This document shows positions 8,243 to 17,181 of a stretch of 64,000 bases of DNA, piece after piece. Position 1 is the stretch's first letter. Each line of letters begins with the position of its first letter. A model generated the notes under the pieces. That model made no database searches. It was not told the origin of the DNA and saw nothing but the letters and a program-made list of their open reading frames with translations. This DNA is from Sedimenticola_A sp040506425 (GTDB taxonomy: Bacteria > Pseudomonadota > Gammaproteobacteria > Chromatiales > Chromatiaceae), in the NCBI GenBank assembly GCA_965224515.1, contig OZ245051.1, positions 1,240,001 to 1,304,000 of the forward strand. The letters are read 5' to 3'. A program made the translations under genes and the position numbers.

Positions 8243-8308
8243 AGATTTATCAGTATTTGGTTAGGTTGACTACGAAGCGGCCATTTTAACGCAGGGAGAG
8301 AAAAACAA

Positions 8309-8332
8309 AACGGGAAACTGATGTTTCCCGTT
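8309..8332 (-). terminator. Rho-independent terminator after the ArsR gene
   Basis: AACGGGAAAC and GTTTCCCGTT form a perfect 10-bp stem with a 4-base loop. On the minus strand it is followed by TTTGTTTTTC. It lies 27 bases past the ArsR stop and upstream of the rhodanese gene, so it should separate the two transcripts. Confidence 0.8.
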
Positions 8333-8359
8333 ATTGCGTGAATTCTTGAGGACCCCGGA

Positions 8360-8731
8360 TCAGTGCGCGTGGGTGCAGAATACCTCGCGCATCATGCCGA
8401 TCAGGCGCAGTGTGCGTGAATCGCTGACGCGGTAGTAAACGCGGTTTGCATCTTTCCTGGAAGCAAGTATGCCCTTGTCACGCAGAATCGCAAGATGCTG
8501 GGAGATGTTGCTCTGGGATGTGCCTACCTTCTCGACGATGTCCTGAACGCTCACCTCCTGGCCACCCAGGGTGCAGAGAATCTTCAGACGCAGGGGGTGC
8601 GACATGGCTTTGAGTGAGCGGGAAGCACGCTCTATATCCTCATCACCGGCAAACAGTCCCTCCAGATCACTGGTAATATCGCTGTCGGTTTCGAGGACAG
8701 GTTTTTTAGGACTTCCGAATTTGTTTTCCAT
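8360..8731 (-). CDS. ArsR-family regulator with a SqrR/BigR/YgaV-like cysteine pair
   Basis: The 123-residue winged-helix repressor has the ArsR core at about residues 40-105: HPLRLKILCTL, the recognition helix SQSNISQHLAILRDKG, and the wing SRKDANRVYY. It lacks the classical CxC metal site. It does have C53 in the second helix and C119 near the C terminus, 66 residues apart. From memory, the persulfide sensors SqrR (C41/C107) and BigR (C42/C108) have the same spacing, and E. coli YgaV has the same two sequence contexts (LLILCML and NVYCP). Sulfide or persulfide sensing is therefore a reasonable inference. It is divergent from gpmI and terminated by its own hairpin. Confidence 0.88.
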   Translation of the reverse strand: MENKFGSPKKPVLETDSDITSDLEGLFAGDEDIERASRSLKAMSHPLRLKILCTLGGQEVSVQDIVEKVGTSQSNISQHLAILRDKGILASRKDANRVYYRVSDSRTLRLIGMMREVFCTHAH

Positions 8732-9005
8732 GCAGCACGCCTTAGTTAAAGGGAAGTAATAAAATAATAAGCTGTTTTACGGTAAATTTAAGTATATTTC
8801 AATGTCTTGATGGGGGGAATACGCCTTATCTGCATGAATTCCTGTCACGATTTGCTGTTTTTATAGCTCTAAAGAGGGTTTATCCTGGAAAATTGGCACT
8901 CAATCTACGCCGTAAGCTTCTCGCCCATGGGCAAAAATGTTTTAATAGTGCGCTTTTTCAACGGGTTACCCCGGGCAAAAATAATTAACTGAGGATCTGC
9001 AATCG
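8732..9005. other. Divergent intergenic region between the ArsR gene and gpmI
   Basis: This 274-base region must carry promoters for both genes. The first 90 bases next to the ArsR gene are AT-rich, as expected of a promoter and an autoregulatory operator. I found no clear dyad that I would call an operator, and no small gene. Confidence 0.4.
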
Positions 9006-10571
9006 ATGTCAGCCAGAGCAAAGCCAGCCGTCCTGATTATTCTTGATGGTTGGGGGTATAGCGAAGAGGATGAATCCAATGCCATCAGAATGGCCCGGAC
9101 ACCTGTTTGGGACCGTTTGTGGAAAGAGTATCCCCATGCGCTGATCCGCACATCGGGTGCCGAGGTAGGGTTGCCCGCTGGCCAGATGGGCAACTCTGAA
9201 GTTGGACATCTCAACCTGGGAGCCGGACGGGTGGTATACCAGGAGTTCACCCGGGTCAGCCGCTCTGTACGAACCGGATCCTTTTTCAATAACCGTACTC
9301 TTACCGACGGTGTGGATAAGGCTATTGAAGGGGACAAGGCGGTGCATATTCTTGGTCTGCTCTCTCCAGGCGGAGTGCACAGTCACGAGGAGCACATTCA
9401 CGCCATGGCCAGGCTGGCCGTGGAGCGGGGTGCCAAGCGGGTCTACGTGCATGCATTTCTCGATGGCCGGGATATGCCACCCAAGAGTGCCCTCGCGTCC
9501 CTTGAAAAAATGGATGCGGTATTCTCTGAACTGGGTAGCGGGCGCATTGCCAGCATTGTCGGCCGTTTCTACGCAATGGATCGCGACCGCCGCTGGGAGC
9601 GGGTCGAAGAGGCATACGATCTGTTGACCCAGGGTAAGTGTGAATACCGGACAGCCGATGCTGTGACCGCCCTGGAGATGGCTTACGACAGGGGCGAGAG
9701 CGACGAGTTCGTCAAGGCGACCTGTGTGGTGCCCGAGGGGGAACAGCCGGTAACCATTGAGGACGGCGACACGGTGCTGTTCATGAACTACCGTTCTGAT
9801 CGTGCACGCCAGCTGACTAAGACCTTCATCAAGCCGGATTTCTCGGGTTTCGAGCGTAAACGCACACCGAAACTGAGCTGCTTTATCAGCCTCACAGAGT
9901 ACAACAAGGAGTTCGATATTCCGGTGGCCTTCCCGGCAGAGCGCCTGAAAAATGTTTTCGGCGAGTACGTCTCCAGTCTTGGGTTGCGCCAGCTGCGCCT
10001 GGCCGAGACGGAGAAGTACGCCCATGTCACTTTCTTTTTCAATGGCGGCAAGGAAGAGCCATTTGATGGAGAGGACAGAATCCTGGTGCCCTCTCCCAAG
10101 GTGGCAACCTATGATCTCATGCCGGAGATGAGCGCCCCCGAGGTGACGGATCAGCTTGTGGACGCCATCGAAAGTGACAAGTACGACACAATTGTCTGTA
10201 ACTTTGCCAATTCAGACATGGTCGGCCACACCGGCGATTACACCGCGGCAGTGAAAGCCATTGAGACTCTCGATCAATGCCTGGGCCGCGTCATCTCCGC
10301 CCTGCACAGTGCGGACGGGGAGCTGTTGATCACAGCCGATCATGGCAATGCCGAACAGATGCAGGATAGCGCAAACAACCAGACCCACACCGCCCATACC
10401 CAGAACCCGGTGCCGCTGATCTACGTGGGGCGCAAGGCCGAACTGCTGGAAGATGGCGCGTTGTGTGATATCGCCCCGACCCTGCTGCACATCATGGATC
10501 TCAAGGTGCCATCGGATATGAAAGGCCACAGCCTGCTGCGCTTCCCCGAAGATGGAGAGCAGGCCGCCTGA
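9006..10571 (+). CDS. gpmI: 2,3-bisphosphoglycerate-independent phosphoglycerate mutase
   Basis: The 521-residue enzyme interconverts 3- and 2-phosphoglycerate in glycolysis and gluconeogenesis using two manganese ions. The alkaline-phosphatase-type domain is split around the phosphotransferase insert. VLIILDGWGYS gives the first metal ligand, MGNSEVGHLNLGAG carries the phosphorylated serine S64, and ITADHGNAEQM and NQTHTAHT carry the C-terminal metal ligands. It heads the plus-strand operon with envC, ctpA and a yibQ-like gene, as in E. coli and Pseudomonas. GAGG lies upstream of the ATG. The stop overlaps the envC ATG (TGATG). Confidence 0.97.
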   Translation: MSARAKPAVLIILDGWGYSEEDESNAIRMARTPVWDRLWKEYPHALIRTSGAEVGLPAGQMGNSEVGHLNLGAGRVVYQEFTRVSRSVRTGSFFNNRTLTDGVDKAIEGDKAVHILGLLSPGGVHSHEEHIHAMARLAVERGAKRVYVHAFLDGRDMPPKSALASLEKMDAVFSELGSGRIASIVGRFYAMDRDRRWERVEEAYDLLTQGKCEYRTADAVTALEMAYDRGESDEFVKATCVVPEGEQPVTIEDGDTVLFMNYRSDRARQLTKTFIKPDFSGFERKRTPKLSCFISLTEYNKEFDIPVAFPAERLKNVFGEYVSSLGLRQLRLAETEKYAHVTFFFNGGKEEPFDGEDRILVPSPKVATYDLMPEMSAPEVTDQLVDAIESDKYDTIVCNFANSDMVGHTGDYTAAVKAIETLDQCLGRVISALHSADGELLITADHGNAEQMQDSANNQTHTAHTQNPVPLIYVGRKAELLEDGALCDIAPTLLHIMDLKVPSDMKGHSLLRFPEDGEQAA

Positions 10572-11836
10572 TGATGGCCGGGGTGAGGACTCGCTGCGGC
10601 TCTCTGCTTGTGATTGCAGCTGTATTGTTGGCGGGTACTTCCTTCACTTCATCTGCTGCGAAGGTTGAACAGGAGATCCAGGGCAAGGAGCAGGAGCTGC
10701 ATCAAATCAGGCGCAACATCAAAGACCTGAAGAGCGAGCTCACTACCCAGCAGCGCCAGCGCGAAGCCCTTGAATCAGAACTGCGGGAGGCCGAGCAGGA
10801 GATCGGCCGATCAGCCAGGCGACTGCGGGTGCTGGCCGGCAGCCTGCAGCGGCAGCAGAAGCGTCTTGGCTCCCTGGAAGAGGTGCGTGGCATGCAGCAG
10901 GCTGAGCTTGTAGCCCAGCGTAACGAGCTTGCCGTACAGATGAGAACGGCCTATGCCATGGGGCGGCAGGAGCGGTTGAAAATACTCCTCAATCAACAGG
11001 ACCCCTCCGTAGTCAGCCGTGTCATGGTGTATTACGATTATTTCAATCGTGCCCGCGCAGCGCGCATTGCCGCTATCAACCAGACCCTTGACGCAATTCA
11101 TGAGACAGAGCGGGAGATAACATCCGAGGAAACCCGGCTGATGGAGTTGCAGGGCAAGGAGCTGGCGGAGAACCGCAAGCTCGAAGCAAGCAACGCTGCA
11201 CGTCGCGAGATCGTGACCGCCCTCAACGCACGGATCAAGAGCAAGGGCCAGGAGTTGAAGGGCCTTGAATTGAATGAGCGCCAACTCAAGACCCTGGTCA
11301 GCAGGCTGAATGATGAATATATGGCCCTGCCGCTGGAAGGAGAGAAGGCCAAGCCCTTTAATAAAAGGAAGGGTCGACTGAGATGGCCGACCAAGGGCAG
11401 GCTCAAGGCACGTTTTGGCACCACCAAGGCGGGCAGCCTCAAATGGGACGGGGTTCTGATCTCCGCACCGGAAGGGCGTGAGATCAAGGCGGTTCACCAT
11501 GGCCGTGTCGCATTCGCCGATTGGTTGAGAGGGTTCGGCCTTTTGATCATCATCGATCATGGCGATGGCTATATGTCGCTCTACGGACATAATCAGAGCC
11601 TGTTCAAGGAGACCGGTGAGTGGGTTGAACCCGGGGAGGCTGTCGCATTGGTGGGAAACAGTGGTGGACAACAGAATTCAGGCGTGTATTTTGGCATCAG
11701 GCACAATGGAAAACCGGTCAACCCGATTAAATGGTGCACGAGATCAAAGGGCAATCGCGTTGGCGCGGTTGCTGACGAAAGGAATAACGGCTTGGCAGCG
11801 CTGAGACTGCCAAGGCAGAGAGAGGACAGGGTATGA
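10571..11836 (+). CDS. envC: EnvC-like murein hydrolase activator
   Basis: The 421-residue periplasmic protein has a signal peptide (about residues 1-27), a long coiled coil (about 30-265) and a C-terminal LytM/M23-like domain (about 285-395). In true M23 peptidases the zinc ligands are HxxxD and HxH. Here the first region reads SLKWDGVLI and the second LYGHNQS, so ligands are missing. That fits EnvC-type activators of amidases in septal peptidoglycan splitting, not an active hydrolase. It sits between gpmI and ctpA, overlapping both by a few bases. Confidence 0.92.
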   Translation: MMAGVRTRCGSLLVIAAVLLAGTSFTSSAAKVEQEIQGKEQELHQIRRNIKDLKSELTTQQRQREALESELREAEQEIGRSARRLRVLAGSLQRQQKRLGSLEEVRGMQQAELVAQRNELAVQMRTAYAMGRQERLKILLNQQDPSVVSRVMVYYDYFNRARAARIAAINQTLDAIHETEREITSEETRLMELQGKELAENRKLEASNAARREIVTALNARIKSKGQELKGLELNERQLKTLVSRLNDEYMALPLEGEKAKPFNKRKGRLRWPTKGRLKARFGTTKAGSLKWDGVLISAPEGREIKAVHHGRVAFADWLRGFGLLIIIDHGDGYMSLYGHNQSLFKETGEWVEPGEAVALVGNSGGQQNSGVYFGIRHNGKPVNPIKWCTRSKGNRVGAVADERNNGLAALRLPRQREDRV

Positions 11837-13155
11837 AGCAGAGCCTGCGGTTGGTATTGGCATTCACACTGGGTGTGAGTGTTGCCGGTGTAGCCTTAGG
11901 TCAGATGGCAGCGGCGGAAAAAGCGCCCGATAAGGGACTTCCGATGCAGGAGCTGCGGGCTTTTGCTGACATCTTCGGCCGCATCAAACAGGATTACGTT
12001 GAGCCTGTGGATGACCGGGAGCTGTTGGAGTTCGCCATCCGCGGCATGCTCTCAGGCCTCGATCCCCACTCCTCGTATCTCAATGAAGATGAGTTCCAGG
12101 ACCTCCAGGTGGGTACCAAGGGTGAGTTCGGCGGCCTGGGTATCGAAGTGGGCATGGAGGATGGCTTTGTCAAAGTGATCGCCCCTATCGATGACACCCC
12201 TGCAAAACGGGCGGGCGTTGAAGCCGGAGACCTTATTGTCAAACTCGATTCCAAGCCGATCAAAGGCATGAGTCTGGATGAGGCGGTAAGTCTGATGCGC
12301 GGGAAACCGGGTACCGAGATCGTACTCACCATCGTTCGTGAAGGTGCTGAAAAAACCATCGAGATCACCATTGTTCGTGACATCATCAAGGTGGTCAGCG
12401 TGAAGGGCCGACTCCTGGAAGGTGGGTTTGCTTATGTTCGCCTTTCACATTTCCAGGCCCGCACCACCGAGGATATGCTGAAGCTCATCAGCAGGCTCAA
12501 GTCCGAGACCGGTAACGGTCTGAATGGACTGATTCTGGATCTGCGCAATAACCCCGGGGGCGTGCTCAATGGTGCCGTCTCGGTCAGCGATGCCTTCCTC
12601 AGCGAAGGGGATATAGTCTATACCAAGGGCCGCGTGGACGAATCCAAACTTGATTTCACCGCAGCGCCTGACGACGTGATTGAAGGGGCGCCCATGGTCG
12701 TGCTGGTCAACGGTGGTTCCGCCTCGGCGTCTGAGATTGTTGCCGGTGCCTTGCAGGACAACCAGCGTGCCGTGATCATGGGAAGTCGCACCTTCGGAAA
12801 GGGCTCTGTGCAGACCATTATTCCGGTGACTCAGAGCAGTGCGATCAAGTTGACCACTGCACGCTATTTCACCCCTTCCGGGCGCTCCATTCAGGCCGAG
12901 GGGATTGAGCCGGACATCATTCTCACAAATCTCAAGGTGGAGCAGGTCAATGGTGGCAAAGACTCTAGCGTAAAAGAGGCCGATCTTGCCAGGCATCTGG
13001 GCAATGGCAGTTCCGATAAGGATAGCAATCAGAAAAAGAACGGAGCGGGAAATGGGGAAGGCGAGAGGGATACCCCCCTGGCAGAAAAAGACTACCAGCT
13101 GAATGAAGCCCTGAATCTGCTCAAGGGGCTATATATCCTTCAGCGAAAGTCGTAA
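11833..13155 (+). CDS. ctpA: Carboxyl-terminal processing protease (S41, PDZ)
   Basis: The 440-residue protease has a signal sequence, a PDZ domain at about residues 95-185 (GEFGGLGIEVG) and an S41 catalytic domain at about 200-365. The Ser/Lys dyad is S298 in GSASASEI and K323 in TFGKGSVQT, with the 25-residue spacing seen in Prc. The C-terminal tail (about 375-420) is charged and low in complexity. CtpA-type proteases act in the periplasm and typically degrade cell-wall hydrolases, which fits the envC neighbour. ATG overlaps the envC stop as ATGA. Confidence 0.95.
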   Translation: MKQSLRLVLAFTLGVSVAGVALGQMAAAEKAPDKGLPMQELRAFADIFGRIKQDYVEPVDDRELLEFAIRGMLSGLDPHSSYLNEDEFQDLQVGTKGEFGGLGIEVGMEDGFVKVIAPIDDTPAKRAGVEAGDLIVKLDSKPIKGMSLDEAVSLMRGKPGTEIVLTIVREGAEKTIEITIVRDIIKVVSVKGRLLEGGFAYVRLSHFQARTTEDMLKLISRLKSETGNGLNGLILDLRNNPGGVLNGAVSVSDAFLSEGDIVYTKGRVDESKLDFTAAPDDVIEGAPMVVLVNGGSASASEIVAGALQDNQRAVIMGSRTFGKGSVQTIIPVTQSSAIKLTTARYFTPSGRSIQAEGIEPDIILTNLKVEQVNGGKDSSVKEADLARHLGNGSSDKDSNQKKNGAGNGEGERDTPLAEKDYQLNEALNLLKGLYILQRKS

Positions 13156-13173
13156 AGGACCTGGTAAAAGGCA

Positions 13174-14025
13174 ATGAATAGCAACCGCAGACACAGATGC
13201 ATTTTCAGCAACGGCCTTGCGTCGTTGCTGTGCACTGTGTTGTGGTTGTCTCCCTGGCTTGTCTCAGCCGAGGAGGCTGGTCCTGCCCAGCAGCTGCCCG
13301 CTATCTCAATTGTTATAGACGATATGGGCAACCATGGCAGGTGGGGTGATGAGGCACTCTCCATACCCGGCAAGGTGAGCTATGCATTTCTGCCCCATAC
13401 CCCCCACGCCAAGCGCCTGGCCAGAGCAGCACACAAGCAGGGTAGGGATGTGATGCTCCACCTGCCGATGCAGGCCTATTCCAACGACTCCCTGGGTCCG
13501 GGTGGCTTGACCCTGCACCAGACAGAAATCGCGTTCAAAGAGACCCTTGCATCATCGTTGGAGTCGATTCCCCACGCCAAGGGTTTGAACAATCACATGG
13601 GAAGCCTGCTGACCCGTCACCCCGGCGCCATGGCCTGGCTGATGCAGTCTCTGCAGGAGCGGGAGTCGCTCTTCTTCATCGACAGCCGTACCACGGGCGG
13701 CTCGGTGGCTCATCTGCTTGCACGGGAGTATGAAGTGCCCGCGGCCAGCAGGGATGTCTTTCTGGATAACAGCCGTGATCCCAAAGAGATTAAAGCCCAA
13801 TTCATGAGACTGGTGAAAAAGGCAGAGAAGAGAGGCTATGCCATCGGCATCGGCCACCCCTATCCGGAGACAGCACAGGTGCTCAACGAACTGCTCGCCA
13901 ATCCCGGGCAGCTCGGTGTCCGGCTGATCAGTGCATCGGAAATGATCGAACTTCAGCAGAGGAAGAACTCATGGCCCGAACCCTCGTCCCCCTCGCCCAA
14001 GGTTGCGAAGAACTCGAAGCAGTAA
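13174..14025 (+). CDS. Divergent polysaccharide deacetylase family protein (YibQ-like)
   Basis: The 283-residue protein has a signal peptide (about 1-32) and a NodB-like deacetylase fold. The metal-binding start is ISIVIDDMG, followed by VMLHLPMQ, NHMGSLLT and IDSRTTGGS; IGIGHPYPET comes near the C terminus. The family follows gpmI-envC in many gammaproteobacteria and is thought to act on the envelope, but its substrate is not known to me. The last 18 codons overlap the next gene in another frame and encode a low-complexity Pro/Ser/Lys tail, probably dispensable for the fold. Confidence 0.88.
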   Translation: MNSNRRHRCIFSNGLASLLCTVLWLSPWLVSAEEAGPAQQLPAISIVIDDMGNHGRWGDEALSIPGKVSYAFLPHTPHAKRLARAAHKQGRDVMLHLPMQAYSNDSLGPGGLTLHQTEIAFKETLASSLESIPHAKGLNNHMGSLLTRHPGAMAWLMQSLQERESLFFIDSRTTGGSVAHLLAREYEVPAASRDVFLDNSRDPKEIKAQFMRLVKKAEKRGYAIGIGHPYPETAQVLNELLANPGQLGVRLISASEMIELQQRKNSWPEPSSPSPKVAKNSKQ

Positions 14026-14522
14026 CCATTATCGACCTGTTGCGACGGGCCGGTATCGAAGTGGTCAGCGCCGGTCTGGAGCCTGGAGAGGTGACGGCAA
14101 GCAGAGGCGTTGTCCTTCTGCCCGACACCACCCTGGACCAGGTGATGGACCAGACCTTTGACATGATCATCCTTCCCGGTGGTCTGCCAGGGGCCGACCA
14201 TCTCGACAACGATCCCAGGATTGACCAGCTGATAAAGCGTATGCACGCCTCCGGGGCCTACACCGCGGCTATCTGTGCGGCGCCCAAGGTGCTCGCCAGC
14301 AGTGGGGTTCTCGATGGCAGAAAGGCCACAAGTTACCCCGGAGTGCTGGACAGCATGGACCTGCCGAAGGTGGATGTTGATCTTCAGCCGGTGATAAGGG
14401 ATGGCAAGGTGATTACCTCACGTGGTCCGGGAACGGCGATGGATTTTGCCCTGGAGCTGATCGAGGTGCTCGAGGGAAAAACCAAACGCGATGAAGTTGA
14501 AGCCGGCCTGGTCAGGCCCTGA
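13971..14522 (+). CDS. DJ-1/PfpI family protein (YajL/ThiJ-like)
   Basis: The 183-residue DJ-1-fold protein has the nucleophile-elbow cysteine in AAICAAPKVLA, the early glutamate in GCEELEAV, and GGLPGADHL in the expected place. YajL and DJ-1 act in oxidative and electrophile stress; the exact reaction is debated. The start at 13971 is supported because MARTLVPLAQGCEELEAVTI aligns from residue 1 with YajL-type N termini. This forces a 55-base out-of-phase overlap with the upstream deacetylase gene. Confidence 0.92.
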   Translation: MARTLVPLAQGCEELEAVTIIDLLRRAGIEVVSAGLEPGEVTASRGVVLLPDTTLDQVMDQTFDMIILPGGLPGADHLDNDPRIDQLIKRMHASGAYTAAICAAPKVLASSGVLDGRKATSYPGVLDSMDLPKVDVDLQPVIRDGKVITSRGPGTAMDFALELIEVLEGKTKRDEVEAGLVRP

Positions 14523-14591
14523 TTGAAAAGTTGCCGGAACCCGCTCCTCCGGGCAATAACCCCTCGGCAATGGATTAACCGTATGACTATC

Positions 14592-14617
14592 ACCGTGAGG
14601 GTTTACACCCTCACGGT
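14592..14617 (+). terminator. Perfect 11-bp hairpin after the DJ-1-like gene
   Basis: ACCGTGAGGGT and ACCCTCACGGT form an 11-bp stem with the loop TTAC, 70 bases after the DJ-1 stop. There is no T run, so it may be a transcript-end stabiliser or a weak terminator. Confidence 0.4.
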
Positions 14618-14692
14618 ACAACGCCCTGTGGGTAGAGGGCGCCTACAATTGATCGGTATTCCCGCTGATCTGAGACGATCAAAAGCCAGGCC

Positions 14693-15607
14693 ATGCTGCA
14701 GCTGAAAGAACACAGAAAACCATTGCTACAGATGGCCGCCGGGGCCACGCTGATCAGTTTCTCCCCGGTCTTCGTTGCAGTGGCCGATGTCTCTGCAGAG
14801 GCCTCCGCTTTCTACCGCATGTTCTTCGGTGCCCTGGTGATGCTGGCCTGGTTGCTGATCCGCAATCGAAAGGTGCAGTTGAGCCGAGGACTCTGGTGGC
14901 TGTTGATCATGGCAGGGGTGTTCTTCTCCATCGACCTCACCTGCTGGCATGGCAGTATCCTCATCGTGGGGCCTGGGCTGGCCACACTTCTGGCAAATTT
15001 CCAGGTCTTCCTGATGCCCCTTGCGGGCCTGTGGCTGTTTGCCGAATCCCTGCACCTGCGGTTCTTTGCCGGTGCTTCCCTTGCCATGCTTGGGCTCTGG
15101 TTCCAGGTCGGTGTGGGATGGCAGGGGTTCAGCAGTGAATACCAGCTGGGTATTGTTCTTGGCCTGATAACCGCTGTTGCCTACGCCGGCTACATGATCA
15201 GCCTGCGCAAGGCACAAGGCATGGAACGTACACGCCTGCCGTTCGAGAATCTCGCCGTGGCGAGCATCATCTGCGCACTGATACTGGCTCTGCAGCTGCT
15301 GGCGGAAGGTCAATCCTTTGCCATACCGAATACGAAAAGCCTGCTCGCGCTGCTGGCCTACGGTGTCTTCTGCCAGGTTATCGGCTGGCTGCTGATAACC
15401 GCCGCCATGCCCAGGCTGAAGGCGATGACCGTGGGTCTGATGCTTCTGCTGCAACCGACCCTCTCATGGGTCTGGGACATGCTGTTTTTCGGCCGGGTAT
15501 TGAGTTCACTTGAAGCCGTCGGGGTGGCACTGACCCTGGTCGGTATCTACTTCGGTGTCACCAATGCCCGTAAAGCCCCTCAGGCCGGGGTGGAATCGAC
15601 ATCCTGA
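14693..15607 (+). CDS. EamA/DMT-family membrane transporter
   Basis: The 304-residue protein has ten predicted membrane helices arranged as two EamA repeats (about 12-140 and 152-290), the layout of drug/metabolite exporters. The first repeat includes SFSPVFVAVADVSAEASAFYR and the second GLMLLLQPTLSWVWD, both EamA-like. The substrate is unknown. Its 3' end overlaps the convergent hydrolase gene by 28 bases. Confidence 0.88.
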   Translation: MLQLKEHRKPLLQMAAGATLISFSPVFVAVADVSAEASAFYRMFFGALVMLAWLLIRNRKVQLSRGLWWLLIMAGVFFSIDLTCWHGSILIVGPGLATLLANFQVFLMPLAGLWLFAESLHLRFFAGASLAMLGLWFQVGVGWQGFSSEYQLGIVLGLITAVAYAGYMISLRKAQGMERTRLPFENLAVASIICALILALQLLAEGQSFAIPNTKSLLALLAYGVFCQVIGWLLITAAMPRLKAMTVGLMLLLQPTLSWVWDMLFFGRVLSSLEAVGVALTLVGIYFGVTNARKAPQAGVESTS

Positions 15608-16467
15608 CCAGAGACCAGCTTCAGGGCCTGGTCCAGTATTGCACTGCCCGGTGTTGCCAGCTGCTCTACCATGGTGAAGTGATTGAGTCCCGGCAGTTCC
15701 AGCACTGATGTCTCCACTCCTTTAATACTCCAGCACTCGGCAAACTCTCGTGACTGGCGTTGGAACTCTGAGCTCTCTTCTCCGCCCACGGCCAATACCA
15801 GGGGAGCGCTTGTCACTGGTGCCAAATATATCGGGCTGTTGCGCCTGGCTGACTCCAGGTCCAGGCCCAGGGCATTATTGATGGCGGTGTGGACCAGGGG
15901 CTCCAGGTCGAACAGGCCGCTGATGGAGAGTCCTGACTTCACCAGGTTGTCGGGTAAACCCCCCGCTATCTCCTGCCAACGGGCGGTCATCAGCATCGCG
16001 GTCAGTTGCCCTCCGGCCGAGTGGCCGCAGAGATGCAGCCGCCCCCTGTCCAGGCCGTAGTCGTCTGCGTGGGACCAGAGCCAGGCGGTTGCCCGGCGGG
16101 CCTGTTCAGCGATGGTGTCCAGGGTTACATCAGGACAGAGGTCGTAGTTGATGATGGCCACCGCGATACCTTCGGCAACGAGCTCACGGGCCAGAAAGCT
16201 GAAAAAGCTTTTGTCCATGGCCTGCCAGTATCCGCCGTGGATAAAGAGCAGTACCGGCGGGTTCTCCCGGTCGGGCAGAAAGAGATCCAGCTTCTCACGG
16301 GCCGATTCGCCATAAGGTATATCCAAAAGCTGTTTTGCCTGGGAGCGGTAGATTTCACTCCGCTCCTGCCAGCGCTTGAATATCGCGGGATGCCCAGGCA
16401 CCGCAGCGCGGGCGCTGTACTGGGCCTGCAGCTGATCAGGGGTGAAGTTGCGGTAGACGATGCTCAT
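15580..16467 (-). CDS. Alpha/beta hydrolase, arylformamidase-like
   Basis: The 295-residue serine hydrolase shows the oxyanion motif HGGYW (about residue 95), the nucleophile elbow GHSAGG (about 148) and a late LPGLNHF with the catalytic histidine. HGGYW and the overall length match the kynurenine formamidase-like branch of the esterase/lipase family. No tryptophan-degradation genes are nearby, so the substrate is left open. It is 12 bases upstream... in coordinate terms it follows the liv genes' strand, with the livF stop 12 bases from its start codon, so it reads as the last gene of the liv transcript. Confidence 0.85.
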   Translation of the reverse strand: MSIVYRNFTPDQLQAQYSARAAVPGHPAIFKRWQERSEIYRSQAKQLLDIPYGESAREKLDLFLPDRENPPVLLFIHGGYWQAMDKSFFSFLARELVAEGIAVAIINYDLCPDVTLDTIAEQARRATAWLWSHADDYGLDRGRLHLCGHSAGGQLTAMLMTARWQEIAGGLPDNLVKSGLSISGLFDLEPLVHTAINNALGLDLESARRNSPIYLAPVTSAPLVLAVGGEESSEFQRQSREFAECWSIKGVETSVLELPGLNHFTMVEQLATPGSAILDQALKLVSGQDVDSTPA

Positions 16468-16479
16468 GGGCTATACGGA

Positions 16480-17181
16480 TCAGACACCGAGATAACGGCT
16501 TGCAAGGGAGTCGTCCCCGGCCAGCTCCGAAGAGCTGCCGCTCCACACCACCTGCCCCTTCTCCATGATGTGATGGCGGTCTGCGATCTTGAGCAGGGCG
16601 TCCAGGTTCTTGTCGATGACCAGGATGGATTCGCCACGCTGTTTCAGAATCTCGAGGCCCTGCCAGATCTCCTCTCTCACCAGTGGCGCCAGCCCCTCGG
16701 TGGCCTCGTCCAGGATCAGAACCTTGGGATTGGTCATCAGTGCACGGGCGATGGCCAGCATCTGCTGTTCACCACCGGAGAGCTGGTTGCCGTAGTGGCC
16801 CATGCGTTCGCCCAGCTTGGGGAAGATGGAGAGCACGCGCTCCATGTCGTAGGGATCGTCGGAACCCGAATGGTTGGCCGCCGTGGCCACCAGGTTCTCC
16901 CGTACGGTCAGGGTGGGAAACACCTGCCGGCCCTCGGGCACCAGGCCGAAGCCGAGGCGGGCTATGGCATAGCTTGGCAGGTGATGTACCGGCTTGCCCT
17001 CAAATTCGATGGTGCCGGCGACAGCTGGCAGCAGACCCATGATGGTGCGCACCGTGGTGGTCTTGCCCATGCCGTTGCGTCCCAGCAGTGTCGCCACTTC
17101 CCCGGCTTCCATTTCGAAGTTCACACCGAACAGCGCCTGGCTGTTGCCGTAGAAGCTCTCTATGTCGCGGATACGCAGCAT
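16480..17181 (-). CDS. livF: Branched-chain amino-acid-type ABC transporter ATPase LivF
   Basis: The 233-residue ATPase energises the importer with LivG. Walker A is GRNGMGKTT, the signature LSGGEQQ and Walker B ILDEATEG. It lacks the extended tail of LivG and starts with the LivF-like pattern RIRDIESFYGNSQALFGV. The start codon overlaps the livG stop. The substrate class is inferred from the LivK-H-M-G-F layout; amide, urea or other polar solutes are also transported by this family, but no urease genes are nearby. Confidence 0.92.
   Translation of the reverse strand: MLRIRDIESFYGNSQALFGVNFEMEAGEVATLLGRNGMGKTTTVRTIMGLLPAVAGTIEFEGKPVHHLPSYAIARLGFGLVPEGRQVFPTLTVRENLVATAANHSGSDDPYDMERVLSIFPKLGERMGHYGNQLSGGEQQMLAIARALMTNPKVLILDEATEGLAPLVREEIWQGLEILKQRGESILVIDKNLDALLKIADRHHIMEKGQVVWSGSSSELAGDDSLASRYLGV

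Noticed and set aside
10571..11836. EnvC-like protein as an active M23 peptidase
   Set aside because: Zinc-binding histidines of the M23 site are missing (SLKWDG and LYGHNQ in their places), so an activator role is more likely.
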